Shown here piece by piece: positions 25,223 to 35,070 of a DNA stretch of 59,827 bases (the stretch's first letter is position 1; each line of letters begins with the position of its first letter). The notes below the pieces were generated by a model. That model saw nothing but the letters and a program-made list of their open reading frames with translations, was not told the DNA's origin and searched no databases. Made by a program: the position numbers and the translations under genes. Origin of the DNA: Seonamhaeicola algicola (GTDB lineage Bacteria > Bacteroidota > Bacteroidia > Flavobacteriales > Flavobacteriaceae); NCBI RefSeq assembly GCF_007997385.1, contig NZ_VOSC01000019.1:144025-203851 (forward strand), given 5' to 3'.

Positions 25223-26287
25223 ATGACCCCAAATACATCCCATTATTTAGACCACCTTTTTAATACCTGCGAAGAGGGTGCTGCACAAATCCCAAATATT
25301 CCACAAAATAGCACGTTTAATTTTTCTGAAGATACCATTTTAATAACAGGTGCTGCTGGCACAATAGGCAGTGCGTTAACAAAACGTTTGGCTACTTCAA
25401 ATGCAAAAAAAATAATAGCCGTTGATATTGCAGAATCGCCACTATACAACCTTAGTAAAGCTTTAGAACATACTACAAATAAGCATATAACGTATGTGCT
25501 TTTAGATATTTTAGATACCGAAGCCTTAGAAAACCTATTTAAAACGCACAACCCCACACTGGTATTTCATACAGCGGCATATAAGCATGTACCGCTTATG
25601 GAAAGCGCTCCTTACAACGCTGTAAGAGTAAATATTTTAGGCACTAAACATGTAGCCGATGTAGCGCACACATACAAGGTACAAACCTTTGTTTTTATAT
25701 CTACCGATAAGGCTGTAAATCCGTCTGGTATTATGGGTATGAGCAAAAAAATAGCCGAAAATTATATACAAGCATTATCCCATAAAAGCAGCACACGCTT
25801 TACAACAGCCCGTTTTGGTAATATTTTTGGTTCAAATGGTTCGGTGGTATGCCAATTTAAACAACAAATAGCCTTGGGTGTGCCGTTAACCCTTACAGAC
25901 GAAAATATTACGCGCTATTTCATAGCTATACAAGATGCTTGCTCAGGTATTTTGCAAATAGCTAGCTTTAACAACAAAGCTTATACACTATATAGCTTTA
26001 ATATGGGGGCACCTATTAAAATTATAGATATTGCTACCAAGCTTTTACAGCTTCACAATAAAACCATACACGGAAACATTACCATTACAGGTTTAAGAGC
26101 TGGTGAAAAATTTTCAGAAACATTAGTTGCTGATAATGAAACCTTAATACCTACCAAAAACAAGGCAATTTATAAAGTTGAAACAGACACAGCAACCAAT
26201 AAAAATATTGATATGGCGGTGTTTAAATCTGTAAAACCCCATACAAATCCCCAAAGTATCAAAGCGTTATTACAAGCATCCTTATAA
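25223..26287 (+). CDS. Soluble CapD-like NAD-dependent dehydratase/epimerase (short form)
   Basis: A 354-residue extended SDR of the Polysacc_synt_2 family. The NAD loop is ITGAAGTIGSAL (about residues 41-52). AAYKHVPLMESAPYNAVRVN and STDKAVNPSGIMGMSKKIAE follow; in the latter, Met replaces the usual catalytic Tyr, as in WbpM/PglF-like UDP-GlcNAc 4,6-dehydratases. It has no membrane helices, unlike the 653-residue paralogue at 31979. A 36-residue N-terminal extension precedes the Rossmann fold. It lies 180 bases after the phosphoglycosyl transferase and probably supplies its UDP-6-deoxy-sugar substrate. The exact product (4-keto sugar or epimer) is uncertain. Confidence 0.8.
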   Translation: MTPNTSHYLDHLFNTCEEGAAQIPNIPQNSTFNFSEDTILITGAAGTIGSALTKRLATSNAKKIIAVDIAESPLYNLSKALEHTTNKHITYVLLDILDTEALENLFKTHNPTLVFHTAAYKHVPLMESAPYNAVRVNILGTKHVADVAHTYKVQTFVFISTDKAVNPSGIMGMSKKIAENYIQALSHKSSTRFTTARFGNIFGSNGSVVCQFKQQIALGVPLTLTDENITRYFIAIQDACSGILQIASFNNKAYTLYSFNMGAPIKIIDIATKLLQLHNKTIHGNITITGLRAGEKFSETLVADNETLIPTKNKAIYKVETDTATNKNIDMAVFKSVKPHTNPQSIKALLQASL

Positions 26288-26315
26288 GTTATAAGGTAGT
26301 AATCACCACGCTACA

Positions 26316-27491
26316 TTAGGTCTTTCTACGTTTTTTTTCTTTTGTTAGCAGCGCCAATTCGCGTCCCGTTTGTCCTGCAACCGATGTGTTTTCTTCAGCC
26401 CTTCTAATTAAATACGGCATCACATCTTTCACAGGGCCAAAAGGTACATACTTTGCCACGTTATAACCACGGTGTGCTAAATTAAAGCTAATATGATCAC
26501 TCATACCATATAATTGTCCAAACCAAACTCTAGGATCGTTATTAGCAATATTATGCGCCTTCATTAAATCCATAAGTAAATAAGAACTATTCTCATTATG
26601 TGTACCCGCAAATAAGGCAATGGTATCAATATGTTCCATAATGTATTTTAAACCCGCATTAAAATTTTCATCAGTTGTAAATTTGTCTTTGCATATAGGT
26701 GATGTATAACCACGGTCTTCAGCCCTATCATTTTCCTTTTCCATATACGCACCACGTACCAGTTTATACCCTAAAAAATAGCCTTCGGCAACAGCTTTTT
26801 CATGTTCTTTTTTAAGAAACGCCATACGGTCGTGCCTATACATTTGTAAGGTATTAAAAATAAGGGCTTTTTCTGTGTTGTAGGTTTTCATCATGCGTGT
26901 AACCAACCCATCGGCCGCATCTTGCATCCAGCTTTCTTCGGCATCAATTAAAATAGCCACATCATAAGCTTTCGCTTTTTTACAAACAGCATCAAACCTG
27001 TTTACAATACGTTGCCACTCCTCTTGTTCTACTTCAGTTAAGGGGGTACCTGCGCCTACTTTTTCGTATAAACTAATTTTACCAAAAGCCGTAGGCTTAA
27101 AAACAGCAATGGGTATGGCCTCTAAATTTTTAGCGAATTCAATAATGTATAGTATTTTCTCTAGGGTTGTATCAAAATGCGCTTCGTTGTTTTTACCTTC
27201 AACAGAATAATCTAAAACAGAACTCACCCCTTTATCATACATAGCATTAATAACGGGCAAACAATCGTTTTCATTAACACCACCACAAAAATGATCAAAC
27301 ACTGTAGAACGTATTAAACCTTCAATGGGCAAATGGGCTTTTAATGCAAAATTAGTAGCCGCTGTACCTATTCTAACCAAGGGTTCAATAGAAATCATTT
27401 TAAACAAAAAATAAGCACGTTCTAATTGCGCATCGTTCTTTAATGAAAAAGCAATTTCAGTATTATCAAAAATTTGATTGTTTTGTTGCAT
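26316..27491 (-). CDS. Proline dehydrogenase (monofunctional)
   Basis: FAD-dependent proline dehydrogenase of 391 residues from the ATG at 27491; an upstream TTG extension is less likely. The TIM-barrel motifs are IPIAVFKPTAFG, VAILIDAEESWMQ, NTLQMYRHDR, YKLVRGAYMEKEN and the C-terminal YVPFGPVKDVMPYLIRRAEE, where the paired arginines bind the proline carboxylate. It lacks the P5C dehydrogenase half of PutA, as is usual in Bacteroidetes. It is divergent from aroB and unrelated to the capsule genes around it. Confidence 0.92.
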   Translation of the reverse strand: MQQNNQIFDNTEIAFSLKNDAQLERAYFLFKMISIEPLVRIGTAATNFALKAHLPIEGLIRSTVFDHFCGGVNENDCLPVINAMYDKGVSSVLDYSVEGKNNEAHFDTTLEKILYIIEFAKNLEAIPIAVFKPTAFGKISLYEKVGAGTPLTEVEQEEWQRIVNRFDAVCKKAKAYDVAILIDAEESWMQDAADGLVTRMMKTYNTEKALIFNTLQMYRHDRMAFLKKEHEKAVAEGYFLGYKLVRGAYMEKENDRAEDRGYTSPICKDKFTTDENFNAGLKYIMEHIDTIALFAGTHNENSSYLLMDLMKAHNIANNDPRVWFGQLYGMSDHISFNLAHRGYNVAKYVPFGPVKDVMPYLIRRAEENTSVAGQTGRELALLTKEKKRRKT

Positions 27492-27587
27492 TATCTTTAA
27501 AATTTTCGGCAAATATAATTAACCTTATGTTACCATTTTATATAAAAACGCCGTAATTTCACAGCTTTAAAAATTTTAACTTTTTTT

Positions 27588-28655
27588 ATGGATTCTATTA
27601 CTTACAAAAATTGTAAAATTCATTTCAATACAACGTGTTATACGGCTATAAATGCGCATATACAACAGCATAATTTTTCTAAAATATTCATTTTAGTTGA
27701 TGAAAACACCCATACCCATTGTTTACCACTATTTTTAGAACAATTACATACTGATATAGCTATTGAAATTATTGAAATAGAATCTGGCGAAATACACAAA
27801 ACAATAGATACCTGTGTGGGTGTATGGAACACACTATCAGACTTGGATGCCGACAGAAAAAGTTTAATGATAAACATTGGCGGTGGTGTTATAACAGACC
27901 TTGGCGGTTTTGTAGCATGCACTTTTAAAAGAGGCATTGCCTATGTTAATGTACCTACTACCCTATTATCAATGGTAGATGCATCGGTGGGTGGTAAAAC
28001 GGGTGTAGATTTAGGGCACTTAAAAAATCAAATTGGTGTTATTAGTGATCCTGATATGGTACTAATAGACCCTAACTTTTTGCATACATTACCCGCAAAC
28101 CAAATGCGTTCTGGTTTAGCCGAAATGTTAAAACATGGCCTCATTAGCAGTGATGCGTATTGGCAAAAATTTCAAGAGTTATCGGCATTAACATTAGCAG
28201 ATTTAGATATGCTGATTTATGAATCGGTAATTATTAAAAAGAACGTAGTAGACGAAGACCCGTTTGAAGATGGTATACGCAAAACCCTAAACTACGGCCA
28301 TACACTTGGTCATGCTATAGAGTCGTATTTTTTAAGCAACCCCAATAAAACCACACTTTTACATGGTGAAGCTATTGTAATAGGTATGATTTTAGCCTGT
28401 TATATTTCTACCGAATTAACTAATTTTCCTAAGGCATTAACTGATAGTATAAAAACACTGTTTATAAGTTACTACGGAAAAGTCACTATAAACAAAGATG
28501 AATACGCACCTATCATGGAGCTTCTTAAATATGATAAAAAGAACAACCATGGCAATATCAATTTTGTATTGTTAGAAGCTATAGGTAAACCAAAAATAGA
28601 TTGCAAAGTTGATAATGATATCATTATTGATGCGTTTGAATATTACGCCAGTTAA
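27588..28655 (+). CDS. aroB: 3-dehydroquinate synthase
   Basis: Second enzyme of the shikimate pathway, 355 residues, NAD- and zinc-dependent. The NAD site reads INIGGGVITDLGGFVACTFK, followed by FVNVPTTLL-type sequence (YVNVPTTLLSMVDASVGGKT), a Lys/Asn cluster (LKNQIGV) and SGLAEMLKHGL. The zinc ligands are in NYGHTLGHAIE and LLHGEAI. The protein is complete and of normal length. A bidirectional terminator separates it from the convergent wzc gene. Confidence 0.96.
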   Translation: MDSITYKNCKIHFNTTCYTAINAHIQQHNFSKIFILVDENTHTHCLPLFLEQLHTDIAIEIIEIESGEIHKTIDTCVGVWNTLSDLDADRKSLMINIGGGVITDLGGFVACTFKRGIAYVNVPTTLLSMVDASVGGKTGVDLGHLKNQIGVISDPDMVLIDPNFLHTLPANQMRSGLAEMLKHGLISSDAYWQKFQELSALTLADLDMLIYESVIIKKNVVDEDPFEDGIRKTLNYGHTLGHAIESYFLSNPNKTTLLHGEAIVIGMILACYISTELTNFPKALTDSIKTLFISYYGKVTINKDEYAPIMELLKYDKKNNHGNINFVLLEAIGKPKIDCKVDNDIIIDAFEYYAS

Positions 28656-28714
28656 TTAGTAACAATAATGTCGTCATTACTAACACCGTAAAGCAATCCA
28701 ATACTTTAAAAATC

Positions 28715-28754
28715 AAAAAAACGTCTGCAATTATAAAATCACAGACGTTTTTTT
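28715..28754. terminator. Bidirectional terminator between aroB and wzc
   Basis: A 13-bp perfect stem, AAAAAAACGTCTG (28715-28727) and CAGACGTTTTTTT (28742-28754), with a 14-base loop. It has a T-run on the plus strand and a matching T-run on the minus strand, so it serves both convergent genes. Confidence 0.9.
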
Positions 28755-28775
28755 ATTTATAATTATCCTTAGCTT

Positions 28776-31148
28776 TTAAGCCTTCCCTTTTCTAAACCAG
28801 CCTTTCTTTTGTGGAGTACCATAATACCCATAACTACCACCATATCCAAAATTAGATTCTTGTACATCATTCACTACAAGCATCATACCGTTTAACTTAT
28901 TATCAGCATGCAGTTCTTTAGCAAAGTTTAAAATACGCTTTTCAGTGTAGCCTGCTCTAGTAACATAAATAGTATGGCCGGCGTACTGGCTTATCAACAA
29001 CGTATCGGTAACTAACATAGCAGGAGCTGTATCAACAATAACATAATCGTATTCTTTTGATGCATTCTCAAATAATGCTTTCATACGGTTGCTCATTAAC
29101 AACTCTGCAGGGTTTGGTGGTATTTTACCAGACAGCATAATATCTATAGTAACCTCATTCATAGTGTAAGAGTTTACTGTATCTTTAATGGTTACAGCAT
29201 CATCCACCAAATAATCGGTTAAACCCGTTTCAGCCGCTTCTGTATTTACTTTACTTTTAATAGCTTCAAAAATTTGTGGGTTTCTAATATCAGCACCAAT
29301 TAGCAATACACGCTTTCCAGAATTAGCCATGGTAAGGGCCAAATTCAAACTTACAAACGATTTCCCTTCACCACTAATAGTAGAGGTAACAAAAATAACA
29401 TTATCGTTATCTTTAACCTGTCTGCCTTTAGTTATAAAATCAATATTGGTACGAATAATTCTAAAAGACTCCGACATGATAGAGCGGTCGTTTCGTCTTA
29501 CCAAACCATTGGCTTTCTTTCCAAAGTTTGGTATTTCTCCTAAAACGGTCATATTAGAAATTTCCTGCTGTAAATCTTCTTTATTATGAATTTTAGTATC
29601 TAATAAATCTTTCACATATATAATACTAAACGGAATAAACAAGCCTAAAAAGAAGGCGCCAAAAATAAGCACCGTAGGTTGTGGTGCTATAAAACTTCCT
29701 AAACTATACGGACTTTCAACTATTTTAATTTTAGGTGAAATGGACGAAATAGATATGTGGGCCTCTTCACGTTTTTCTAATAGAAAAATATACATAGATT
29801 CTATAATGCCTTGCTTACGTTGTATAGAGCGCAGTGTACGTTCTTGGTTAGGCGCAGAATATAATTTAGAGTTTATTTTACGCGAACTACTTTGTAAAGC
29901 TCCTAATTGTATGTTTAAGGTTTGCTTGGTATTATTAATACTTTGCATTAAATTTCCACGAATTTGTCCCAACGTATTATCTAGCTCAACCACAACGGCA
30001 TTATTTTCACCGGCACTTTTTAGGTAATTACTACGTTGCGCTAGTAACTCATTATAGCGGCTTGCCATATTGTTTATAGCGGCATCACCCCCACCAATGT
30101 TTGATGGAATACTCTCATACGGGTTATCACCTAAAGCACCTCCCATATAATCTAACAAGCGTAATTGCGTTTTCGCATTTTGAATAAGCTCTTCATTTTG
30201 AACACTAGACGTAAATGCTTGTTCAGAAGTACTTGCAATATCAGCAATACGGTTGCGCGATTTATATCCTACAATACTATCATCTACATTTTCAAGATCA
30301 GAGGCAATAGATTGCACACGCTCATTAATAAAGTTGGCAGTATTTATAGCTTGTCGTCGTTTTTTATTAATAGAAGCCGTGTCATATTCATCAATAAGTG
30401 TCCCAATAATATCAATGGCTTTTTTCTCTACGGGGTCATCCATAGTAATATTCAATACCTTTGATGATTCCCCACTAGGATACACACCTATTCTATTTTT
30501 TAAACTTTGTGCAACACGCTCTACAGGTATAATATTTACTTTAATAATTTGATTAACATACCCACTAATATTATTATTAGGGGTTAAAATCATGCCGCCA
30601 AAATGCGTGTCTACCTTTTCACCAAACGCCAGTTGTTTGGGGGCATCGTCCTCATGCAGTCTGTAATTAAAGTTTGTATTAGATGTCGCTTCAACATAAA
30701 ACGTAAAACCCACTTCATTAATTAATGAATCAGAAGCTATAAAGTTTATTTGAAACGGTTTATTGGTGTATAATTCGTAATCTTTAACACGACCAATTGA
30801 AAAATACTGAATGTTTAAATTGAGTTTATCAACAATATTTCTTAAAAATTCTCTAGATTTTATAACCTGAATTTCGTCATCTATTTTAGCAGCATCATCG
30901 CCTGAAAAAATAGTTAAATCTTTAATAGCCGCTTTTCCGGTTTCATTTTCACCATCGTCTAACACCATAATTTTAGCCATGGCAGTATATTCAGGCACTA
31001 AAGAACGCATTTGAAAATAGGCTAATACTAAACAAATTAATACCGAAAGTGCAAACCACTTCCAATGTTTGGTATATCCGCTTATAAACTTTTTAAGATC
31101 AAAATTTTGAAATCCGTTTCCTTTAGGTGTTTGGTTTAAAGGTTCCAT
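28776..31148 (-). CDS. wzc: Wzc-like polysaccharide co-polymerase / BY tyrosine kinase
   Basis: A 790-residue inner-membrane protein controlling polysaccharide chain length and export. One helix (about residues 31-48) starts the Wzz domain, and a second (about 505-525, PTVLIFGAFFLGLFIPFSII) closes the periplasmic coiled-coil part. The cytoplasmic kinase has Walker A SGEGKSFVSLNLALTMA, Walker A' LLIGADIRNP and Walker B YVIVDTAPAML. The C-terminus is a tyrosine cluster, FGYGGSYGYYG, the usual autophosphorylation tail. It is the last gene of the minus-strand export unit. Confidence 0.93.
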   Translation of the reverse strand: MEPLNQTPKGNGFQNFDLKKFISGYTKHWKWFALSVLICLVLAYFQMRSLVPEYTAMAKIMVLDDGENETGKAAIKDLTIFSGDDAAKIDDEIQVIKSREFLRNIVDKLNLNIQYFSIGRVKDYELYTNKPFQINFIASDSLINEVGFTFYVEATSNTNFNYRLHEDDAPKQLAFGEKVDTHFGGMILTPNNNISGYVNQIIKVNIIPVERVAQSLKNRIGVYPSGESSKVLNITMDDPVEKKAIDIIGTLIDEYDTASINKKRRQAINTANFINERVQSIASDLENVDDSIVGYKSRNRIADIASTSEQAFTSSVQNEELIQNAKTQLRLLDYMGGALGDNPYESIPSNIGGGDAAINNMASRYNELLAQRSNYLKSAGENNAVVVELDNTLGQIRGNLMQSINNTKQTLNIQLGALQSSSRKINSKLYSAPNQERTLRSIQRKQGIIESMYIFLLEKREEAHISISSISPKIKIVESPYSLGSFIAPQPTVLIFGAFFLGLFIPFSIIYVKDLLDTKIHNKEDLQQEISNMTVLGEIPNFGKKANGLVRRNDRSIMSESFRIIRTNIDFITKGRQVKDNDNVIFVTSTISGEGKSFVSLNLALTMANSGKRVLLIGADIRNPQIFEAIKSKVNTEAAETGLTDYLVDDAVTIKDTVNSYTMNEVTIDIMLSGKIPPNPAELLMSNRMKALFENASKEYDYVIVDTAPAMLVTDTLLISQYAGHTIYVTRAGYTEKRILNFAKELHADNKLNGMMLVVNDVQESNFGYGGSYGYYGTPQKKGWFRKGKA

Positions 31149-31163
31149 ATAATAGTAATTGTC

Positions 31164-31934
31164 TTATCGGGTAAGTATAACTGCTAAACTAACTATAATA
31201 CCGGCCACTGATGATATAACGCCAATACGTGAATCTCCAGATGCTCTACTAATACCGCCTTTGTTTGGTTTTACATACACAATATCATTTTGTGTTAAAT
31301 AAAACACGGGCGAATTAAATACTTCTTTACTCGTTAAATCTATCTCAGTGTAAGTTTTCGTGCCATTAAAGTCTCTAATAACCATAATATCTTTACGCTT
31401 GCCATTTATATTAAGGTCGCCTGCCATAGCAATGGCTTCTAATATAGAAATACGTTCACCACTTATAGGGTACACACCAGGGTTATTTACCCAACCTAAA
31501 ATACTTACGCGGTAATTTTTTATACGCATAATTACCACCGGATCTTTTAATAATTGCCCTTGTTCAAATTTCTTTTTCAAAAGTGCTTTGGCTTCTTCAA
31601 CCGTAAGGCCTATCATTTTTATCTTACCTAACACGGGGTAATCAATATTACCATCGGCATCAATAAGATAATCAATTAACTGGCCTCCACCATCACCACC
31701 AGTGGCCTCCACTAAATTATAAGGTTTGGTGACTTCAAGGTTTAAAGTAGATACATTAATACTTAAAATATCGCCAATTTTTAATTTGGCTTTAAAGGTA
31801 TCAGTATCCACAATGGTTTCAAAATTTTTAGCATTTTGAAAATACACCACATCTTTTTTGGTATAGCACGATGTAAGCGTTAGTATAACAATGCAAAGGC
31901 ATAGCACCTTGCATCTATTAAAATAGGTGATCAT
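31164..31934 (-). CDS. wza: Wza-like polysaccharide export lipoprotein
   Basis: A 256-residue outer-membrane export protein. A lipoprotein signal peptide ends LTLTSC with the lipid-bearing Cys23. The polysaccharide export (poly_export) domain follows (KLKIGDILSINVSTLNLEV, IDADGNIDYPVLGKIKMIGL), then a SLBB domain (RVSILGWVNNPGVYPISGER). A C-terminal hydrophobic helix (GVISSVAGIIVSLAVILT) would form the outer-membrane helical barrel. It lies 15 bases upstream of wzc, with which it should form the envelope-spanning channel. Confidence 0.93.
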   Translation of the reverse strand: MITYFNRCKVLCLCIVILTLTSCYTKKDVVYFQNAKNFETIVDTDTFKAKLKIGDILSINVSTLNLEVTKPYNLVEATGGDGGGQLIDYLIDADGNIDYPVLGKIKMIGLTVEEAKALLKKKFEQGQLLKDPVVIMRIKNYRVSILGWVNNPGVYPISGERISILEAIAMAGDLNINGKRKDIMVIRDFNGTKTYTEIDLTSKEVFNSPVFYLTQNDIVYVKPNKGGISRASGDSRIGVISSVAGIIVSLAVILTR

Positions 31935-31978
31935 ACAATTAAAAATATTTGGGGAAAATAATAATTTTAAACCAGTTA

Positions 31979-33940
31979 TTAAAGGCTCTTTGAGGTTTTG
32001 TTTGCTTTGGTATCCTGCGTTTGCGCTAAACTTTTAGCTTTCTTGTATATTTGCACACGCTTATCAAAACGCTCATAATCTGAGTTATTTGATTTATACT
32101 CTGGTATAAGTTCCTTCATTTTTAAAACAATATTATTGTTTTGGAAACGATTGGTAATACACAGCTCCTCTATTTGCGCTTTTACCTGGGCATAGTCTAA
32201 ATCTCTGGTTTTACTAATCATTATTTTCTTATGGTAAGTTGATAACGTGTTTTCACCATTCGCTAATAATTCTTCGTATAATTTCTCACCAGGTCTTAGG
32301 CCCGTAATTTTAATATCAATATCATCAGGATAATGTAAGCCTGATAGTTTTATCATGTTTTTGGCTAGGTCAAATATTTTAACAGACTCACCCATATCAA
32401 AAATAAATATTTCGCCACCTTTACCCATAGTACCTGCTTCTAACACTAACTGTGACGCTTCTGGTATCGTCATAAAATAACGCGTAATATCTTTATGAGT
32501 TAATGTTAAAGGCCCGCCTTGTTCAATTTGCTTTTTAAATAATGGAATGACAGAACCGTTAGAACCTAAAACATTACCAAAACGTGTGGTAATAAACTTC
32601 GTTTTACTTTCTTTTTGTAAACAGCTAATATACATTTCAGCCATACGCTTCGTAGCTCCCATAACGCTGGTAGGATTTACCGCTTTATCAGTAGATACAA
32701 AAACGAACTTTTTAACATTATAGCGCGATGCTGTATCTGCTAAAAGCTTCGTACCATTCACATTAATTTTGATAGCCTCATAAGGCGATTTTTCCATTAA
32801 AGGCACATGCTTGTAAGCCGCCGCATGAAACACCATAGTAGGGTTGTAATACTGAAAAATAGCATCCATACGTAACCCATCTCTAATATCGGCTACTATG
32901 GCTGTAAAATTATGTTTCCCAGCACGTTTTAAACCTTGTTCTACATCGTATAGCGCAGATTCTGCCTGATCTACTAAAATTAAATGCTTAACATCAAAGT
33001 TTGAAATTTGATTAACCAACTCACTACCAATAGATCCTGCAGCACCCGTTACAATAACCGTTTCCCCTTTAAACTCATTTAATAAATTAGGGTTTTCTAT
33101 CTCAATAGGTTTACGCCCTAATAAATCTTCTATCTGGAATTGCTTAATTTGGTTGGCACTAAACTCGCCATCAATCCACTTTTCAATTGGTGGTACTTTT
33201 TTAACCTCTACATCTAAAGCGGTTAAACTATCCACTAAACGTATAATACGTCTGGGTTCAATAGTTTGCGCCGCTACAATAATTTCATCAATAGCATGCT
33301 TCTTAATAAAACGGGTATCTACATTTTTTGAAGGTACTATACTAATACCATTAATTAATTTACCACGTTTTTTGGCATCATCATCAATAAAATTAATAAT
33401 GTTAAACTTTTTATCTGTACCACTTAATAAGGCGTTATAAGTAACAATACCCGAATCGCCTGCCCCATAAATTAATATATTTTTAGATGTTTTAAACTTA
33501 CATTTTAACGTATTGTAAATTAACTTAAACGCTAACCTACTGCCAGCCAATGCTACAAAGCTTAATAACGCATGAATCACAATAATGGTTAAAGGAATGG
33601 TAAACTTAGGTAACAAACCAAACGCTCTATTAACCAATACACTTATACCACAAATGGCCGCTATAAGTGTTACAGATTTAAACACATTAACCACATCGGT
33701 AAAACCGGTATGTCTAATCACACTTTTATGTGAGCCTACTATTAAAAAGCTCACACCAGCTACAAAGGCTAAAAATGGTAATTGTACAAAAAATTGATTC
33801 GTATCAAAGTTTAGTGTAAAATTAAAGCGTATAACGTACGCTACAAATAAGGTAGCTAATACAATTGATAAATCAATTAAAAACACCAGCCATTTTGAGG
33901 CATAGCGTTGTGATAACTTAAATAGGTAGTTTTGTATCAT
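31979..33940 (-). CDS. Membrane UDP-GlcNAc 4,6-dehydratase (PglF/WbpM/CapD type)
   Basis: A 653-residue integral-membrane nucleotide-sugar dehydratase. Four helices occupy residues ~15-130. A first Rossmann-like domain has IYGAGDSGIVTYNALL, and the catalytic SDR domain has VTGAAGSIGSELVNQ, AAYKHVPLMEKSPYEAIKIN and STDKAVNPTSVMGATKRMAE (Met in place of Tyr). It ends RPGEKLYEELL plus a charged tail. It overlaps the PglE-like aminotransferase gene by four bases (ATGA), which strongly suggests the two act in sequence: UDP-GlcNAc to the 4-keto-6-deoxy sugar, then to the 4-amino sugar. Confidence 0.88.
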   Translation of the reverse strand: MIQNYLFKLSQRYASKWLVFLIDLSIVLATLFVAYVIRFNFTLNFDTNQFFVQLPFLAFVAGVSFLIVGSHKSVIRHTGFTDVVNVFKSVTLIAAICGISVLVNRAFGLLPKFTIPLTIIVIHALLSFVALAGSRLAFKLIYNTLKCKFKTSKNILIYGAGDSGIVTYNALLSGTDKKFNIINFIDDDAKKRGKLINGISIVPSKNVDTRFIKKHAIDEIIVAAQTIEPRRIIRLVDSLTALDVEVKKVPPIEKWIDGEFSANQIKQFQIEDLLGRKPIEIENPNLLNEFKGETVIVTGAAGSIGSELVNQISNFDVKHLILVDQAESALYDVEQGLKRAGKHNFTAIVADIRDGLRMDAIFQYYNPTMVFHAAAYKHVPLMEKSPYEAIKINVNGTKLLADTASRYNVKKFVFVSTDKAVNPTSVMGATKRMAEMYISCLQKESKTKFITTRFGNVLGSNGSVIPLFKKQIEQGGPLTLTHKDITRYFMTIPEASQLVLEAGTMGKGGEIFIFDMGESVKIFDLAKNMIKLSGLHYPDDIDIKITGLRPGEKLYEELLANGENTLSTYHKKIMISKTRDLDYAQVKAQIEELCITNRFQNNNIVLKMKELIPEYKSNNSDYERFDKRVQIYKKAKSLAQTQDTKANKTSKSL

Positions 33941-35070
33941 GATAAATTAGGGGTTTTCAATATAATATGTAATATACGTTCTAAATCATTCGGGGTTAAA
34001 TTAGAACCACTAGGTAAACAAAGGCCTTTTTCAAAAAGGTCTTCAGATACACCGTTGGTATAATGCACACAATCTTTAAATACTGGTTGGGTGTGCATAG
34101 GTTTCCATAAAGGTCTCGATTCTATATCGTCTGCCAATAAAGCCAAACGTATGGCTTCGCGTGTTTCAAAACTATCGGTTTTAATACACGTTAACCAACG
34201 GTTTGAGAAAAACCCAGCAGGTTCCTCTAAAAACGTTATGTTTTCTAAATGTGATAACTGGTGTTTGTAAACATCATAGTTGTGGCGTCTGGCCGCTACA
34301 CGGTCGTCTAAAACTTCCATTTGGCCTCTACCAATGCCAGCAACCACATTACTCATACGGTAATTATACCCAATAGCAGAATGCTGGTAGTGTGGTGCAT
34401 CATCGCGGGCTTGTGTGGCTAAAAACACCGCCTTATCTTTCATAGCCTGTGTATTGGTTATTAAAGCACCGCCACCCGATGTGGTTATTATTTTATTACC
34501 GTTAAATGACAATATACCCATATCGGCCAAGGTACCACAAGGCTGCCCCTTGTAGGTACTACCTAAAGCTTCAGCACTATCTTCAATTACAGGAATATCG
34601 TAGGCTTTAGCAACCGCATTAATAGCGTCTGCGTTGTATGGCATACCATATAAATGCACCGCTATAATGGCTTTTGGTTTTTTATTATGAGCTAAACGGT
34701 CTTTTATAGCTGCTTCCAACAAGGCAGGACACATGTTCCAAGTATCAGCTTCACTATCAATAAAAATAGGCGTAGCCCCTTGGTATACTATAGGGTTTGC
34801 AGAGGCTGAAAAGGTAAAACTCTGGCATAGTACCTCGTCACCTGCACCAACGTCTAATAATTGTAATGCTAAATGGATAGCTGCGGTACCTGCACTTAAA
34901 GCCGCTACATGCTTGGTGTTGCCTAAGTAGCCTTTAATAGCATCCTCAAAACCATTCACATTAGGTCCTAATGGCGCAATCCAATTCGTATCAAAAGCCT
35001 CATTCACATACTGGCGCTCAGTGCCGCCCATGTGAGGTGATGATAAATAAATTCTGGTTTTGGTTAGCAT
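33937..35070 (-). CDS. PglE-like UDP-4-amino-sugar aminotransferase (DegT/DnrJ/EryC1)
   Basis: PLP enzyme of 377 residues. The N-terminus IYLSSPHMGGTERQYVNEAF and the block NWIAPLGPNVNGFE closely recall Campylobacter PglE. The Schiff-base lysine is Lys193 in SFNGNKIITTSGGG, and PLP-binding Asp164 is in VIEDSAEALGS. The C-terminal RPLWKPMHTQPVF and GLCLPSGSNL also match PglE. It would convert UDP-4-keto-6-deoxy-GlcNAc to the 4-amino sugar using glutamate. It is the first gene of the minus arm. A PglD-type N-acetyltransferase is not adjacent; two hexapeptide acetyltransferases occur in the plus arm. Confidence 0.85.
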   Translation of the reverse strand: MLTKTRIYLSSPHMGGTERQYVNEAFDTNWIAPLGPNVNGFEDAIKGYLGNTKHVAALSAGTAAIHLALQLLDVGAGDEVLCQSFTFSASANPIVYQGATPIFIDSEADTWNMCPALLEAAIKDRLAHNKKPKAIIAVHLYGMPYNADAINAVAKAYDIPVIEDSAEALGSTYKGQPCGTLADMGILSFNGNKIITTSGGGALITNTQAMKDKAVFLATQARDDAPHYQHSAIGYNYRMSNVVAGIGRGQMEVLDDRVAARRHNYDVYKHQLSHLENITFLEEPAGFFSNRWLTCIKTDSFETREAIRLALLADDIESRPLWKPMHTQPVFKDCVHYTNGVSEDLFEKGLCLPSGSNLTPNDLERILHIILKTPNLS

